64,000 bases of DNA from Ignelater luminosus. Lineage: Eukaryota; Arthropoda; Insecta; Coleoptera; Elateridae. The DNA lies in the NCBI GenBank assembly GCA_011009095.1, contig VTPC01006117.1, positions 9,762 to 73,761 on the forward strand, written 5' to 3'. Below the pieces are notes generated by a model. The model worked only from the letters and a program-made list of their open reading frames with translations. It was not told the DNA's origin and searched no databases. This document shows positions 61,801-64,000 of the stretch, in pieces. The position numbers were made by a program, and so were the translations under genes. Positions within the stretch are counted from its first letter, which is position 1; each line of letters opens with the position of its first letter.

Positions 61801-62820
61801 CTATTTTAAGAGCAACAGAAAGCTTTCCTGAGGATTTTTACTGAAGACTCGTAGACAAAATAAAGACAGTAAAAGGAAGAAAAAGAACTGGCGAATCTTT
61901 TAATTACGTCTTCAGAGGCAAGCAAATAAAAATATCAGAAAAGCAACTGAATAACATCGTGGAAAAACTTCCTGCTGTGCCATCGCTGTATTGTAAAAGT
62001 TCCATTATCAAAAAATATTTATCAGCTGATATTAAGAATTTTAACAAGCTGTACCGTATGTATAACAAATATTTACAAAAGACTAGTGAAGAGGCACCTA
62101 TCAAAAAATTCAAGCCTTTACAAATTTTCAAGACGGAATACAATATTGATATTCACGTACCGAGAAAGCATAAATATGGAAAGAGCGAAACATTTTCCAA
62201 TATTAAAGAGAAAACTGAAAAGAATATTGCCAGTTTTAATAAACATATAAATGTAAAGGACTTGAGAAAAATAGCATTTCCGCTAGAACAAGAAAAATGT
62301 AAAGATGAAAACACAATGTTAGTAGCTAGTTTCGACCTTGAAAAGGTAATGAGTACACCGCATGGCAACAGTATGCTCATCAGCTTTTCTCGCAGATATA
62401 CCGTTTATAACTTTACGGTGTATGAAACAGAGAGAGTAGAAAAGGATATTATTTTACATGGGGGGAGGAAAGATGGAAAGAAAGGAGCAAATAAAATGTG
62501 TGCAAATCTCTACTTGTACCGAAAACAAGTGGATGAAGAAGGCAAGTTTTCTACGATATTTTTGTACCGTGATAATTGCGTTGGATAAAATAAAAATAAG
62601 ATAATATTATATGCGATGAAATATTGTTTAGAAACTGCCAAAAGCATAAAAAATGTAATTAACGTTTTAATAGTCGGCTACACATACATGCCGGCGGATG
62701 CTATCAAAAACAAAATTATTCAAACTCCATCTGAGTGACCAACAATTTTGACCTGTGCTAGGATTCATCCAGGGCCTTATACGTTTCTGTTTCTCCTGTA
62801 AAATTGTCTTCATGGTGCTT
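58830..62820 (+). pseudogene. Uncharacterised arthropod repeat-protein gene, split by a LINE
   Basis: Two parts of one protein family flank a LINE. First part, 59060-59269: RKNKEKRKCRLENRKQQNLE, NYVNIVSGKSTPKKKLLASP and CMETNKCVNYCKSFIEEETV. This fits the 'NxGxxYxSxxGKxVpxKxLxppCxxKCxxKCxxxixEExRxxIF' domain of a large insect family. Second part, about 61765-62820: FKNTLGIS, KQIKISEKQLNNIVEKLPAV, SIIKKYLSADIKNFNKLYRM, FKPLQIFKTEYNIDIHVPRK, LVASFDLEKVMSTPHGN, YTVYNFTVYETE, KGANKMCANLYLY, FLYRDNCVG, a stop, NKNKIILYAMKYCLETAKSI and YTYMPADAI. The 'ATFDLQxVLxTP' and 'SDNCGGQNKN' blocks are hallmarks. In this copy the Q of GGQNKN is a TAA. I infer a transposase-like RNase H fold from the spaced aspartates, but that is not established here. 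Confidence 0.7.
59320..61765 (+). mobile_element. RTE-like LINE inserted in the repeat-protein gene
   Basis: A GC-richer 5' leader (about 59330-59640) is followed by a decayed endonuclease: ATWNVRGLS-like at 59785, ETELVILLKKHKIDFASIT at 59815-59865, NENGKMLRDFATFNRLKMTN at 59905-59965, FRKK and SVIDY-like sequence at 60005. The RT linker follows in pieces (EKIEKTINKKQKEYKKFL near 60395, MVREAHEI near 60500, KEWVKHYQNLLKD near 60640, FTGLDNIN near 60784). The best frame, 61074-61442, begins MYADDLTLIIKTENKPQRAI with the catalytic YADD box and continues EISTKKTQIMA, INKFSYIYETINKSLKNKTQ and MKFYKAVAVP. The tail (MKFLRQVNGCSRRDMIRNQD, then RRSLCRPRKRWA) runs to a GAAGAGGAAGAA end near 61765. 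The RT is internally deleted before YADD. Confidence 0.75.
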
Positions 62821-63382
62821 ATAGTTGCTCTTGTGTGTAACCTTGGATATTATGTTACAAGGAGTATAACGAAGTCTTTTTGTGTTGAGCGCTTTTGCTG
62901 CTGAGGCATAGCCAAACACAAGTGACATATATTTTTTTTGAGGGTGCGAAATTAATTAAAAATTAAAATCTAAACTAAGAGAACATTTGAATTTTAAATT
63001 TGATACTTGTAGTCAGGACCGGTTGGAAGTATTGAGATATAATTTATAACATTATTGTATTAGTAAGATAATGTAAACATTTTAATACTTTGAAAAATGA
63101 TGAACTTCAATGTCAACAACAACATTTTCTTAGTTGTTATTAAGAGGACTCTAAAGATTATTTTAGTTTTTTTTTCCAAGTAGATATTGAGATTAGAACG
63201 TAACAAAATAGAAGAGTAGACAAATTGTTTTCTTTAGTAATTACTAAAATAGAAACCATTTACTTTAATTAAAAATTAATTATTTCATTAAAAATTTAAT
63301 TAAACTCCTAGACTTGTTTGGAGCTCAACTGCATAATTGCAATTTCTTCAACCTCATCAGAATAACGAAAGCTTCTATGCAG
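62821..63382. other. AT-rich stretch without recognisable gene
   Basis: No gene or paired repeat seen between the repeat-protein remnant and the mariner TIR. Confidence 0.45.
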
Positions 63383-63384
63383 TA

Positions 63385-64000
63385 CGAGGGTTGCTATTTA
63401 TATTTCTGGCCTTGGCAACACTGACTGTTTCCAGGCGTCAGCTGACATTTCCGGTGTAAACTTTACATTGTTGAACATAACCGCAACCACAACATTTTGT
63501 CATTTGAGTGCGATTAGTGTTGTTTGCAGTTAATTGAAAAGTGCAGTCCCTAGTAAAAAATGGAATTGACCCGTGAACACTTTCGTGCAATTATTTTTCA
63601 TAACTTTCGACGTGGATTATCACGACAAGAGTGCATCAATGAACTTAATACATTATATAGCGATGAAGCTCCATCTTACAGCACTGTAGAAAACTGGTAT
63701 AATGAATTCAAACGTGGCCGATGTTCACTCCAGGACGAAATCCGTGAAGGCCGTCCAAAATCTGTCGTTGTGCCTGAAAACATCGATGCTGTGCATGAAC
63801 TGATTAAACAAGATCGTCATGTGACATACCGTGAGATTGAGGCATCTTTGGGCATTAGTATGACTAGCATAAACAAGATATTACATGATCATTTGGCCGT
63901 AAAAAAAATTTGTTCCCGTTGGATTCCGCATAACCTGACCAATGCTCTAAAGAAGGCTCGCGTCGACTGGTGCATTGAAATGTTGAAAAAATTTGCGAAA
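63385..64000 (+). mobile_element. mariner transposon, 5' part, runs off the window
   Basis: The terminal repeat starts CGAGGGTTGCTATTTATATT after TA at 63383-63384, a form typical of another mariner lineage than the two at 52-54 kb. A 175-base 5' UTR leads to the transposase. The right end lies outside the window. Confidence 0.88.
63560..64000 (+). CDS. mariner transposase N-terminal half, open to the window edge
   Basis: From ATG 63560 the frame stays open for 147 codons to the last base. MELTREHFRAIIFHNFRRGL, SRQECINELNTLYSDEAPSY and STVENWYNEFKRGRCSLQDE form the first HTH and linker of a mariner transposase; REGRPKSVVVPENIDAVHEL and VTYREIEASLGISMTSINKI the second HTH; SRWIPHNLTNALKKARVDWC corresponds to the WVPHxLTxxQKxxRVxxC linker. 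It stops just before the first catalytic aspartate, so activity cannot be judged. No stop or frameshift is visible in the part seen. The protein would bind the TIRs and carry out cut-and-paste transposition in the nucleus. Confidence 0.88.
   Translation, partial: MELTREHFRAIIFHNFRRGLSRQECINELNTLYSDEAPSYSTVENWYNEFKRGRCSLQDEIREGRPKSVVVPENIDAVHELIKQDRHVTYREIEASLGISMTSINKILHDHLAVKKICSRWIPHNLTNALKKARVDWCIEMLKKFAK

Overview
The window looks like a repeat-rich stretch of an insect nuclear genome: AT-rich, with short GT-AG introns inside one element and almost every recognisable coding remnant belonging to transposon families common in insects (Jockey, RTE and CR1/L2-like LINEs, mariner, pogo/Tigger-like, piggyBac, Mutator/YqaJ). 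A beetle or bug with a large genome would fit, but the order cannot be fixed from this sequence. I found no host housekeeping gene, tRNA, rRNA or CRISPR array. All calls come from reading the sequence and recalled family consensus motifs; no database search was run.

Layout. 0-1 kb: decayed LINE with an RNase H domain. 4.6-5.3 kb: RTE tail. 6.1-6.7 kb: LINE RT piece and a possible piggyBac N-terminus. 7.4-8.0 kb: small terminal-inverted-repeat (TIR) element. 10.3-15.5 kb: minus-strand LINE debris (Jockey, RTE, another LINE tail), with a Tc1/mariner-type element inserted in the Jockey RT and itself carrying a further repeat. 15.5-17.9 kb: a second long-TIR element holding a LINE RT piece. 18-24 kb: AT-rich, empty. 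24.0-28.5 kb: a CR1/L2-like LINE inserted in an RTE copy that has an 11-bp target-site duplication. 28.5-30.7 kb: Mutator-like/YqaJ gene remnant with introns. 33.1-36.3 kb: LINE tail, fold-back element with TIRs of roughly 750 bp, GC-rich block, MITE. 36.6-41.2 kb: unclassified repeat split by a pogo/Tigger-like transposon; an inverted copy at 49.8-51.6 kb preserves the empty site. 42.8-44.4 kb: piggyBac remnant. 51.8-54.1 kb: two mariners, one nearly intact. 55.3-56.1 kb: LTR-like GC-rich fossil. 58.8-62.8 kb: an uncharacterised arthropod repeat-protein gene broken by an RTE-type LINE. 63.4 kb to the end: the open 5' half of a third mariner.

The genes do not form pathways. What the window records is layered insertion: at least four nested events can be read directly from interrupted reading frames, target-site duplications, or an empty-site copy. 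One assembly problem is also visible: a 10-N gap at 38539-38548 is flanked by an identical duplicated segment of about 400 bp inside the pogo-like element.
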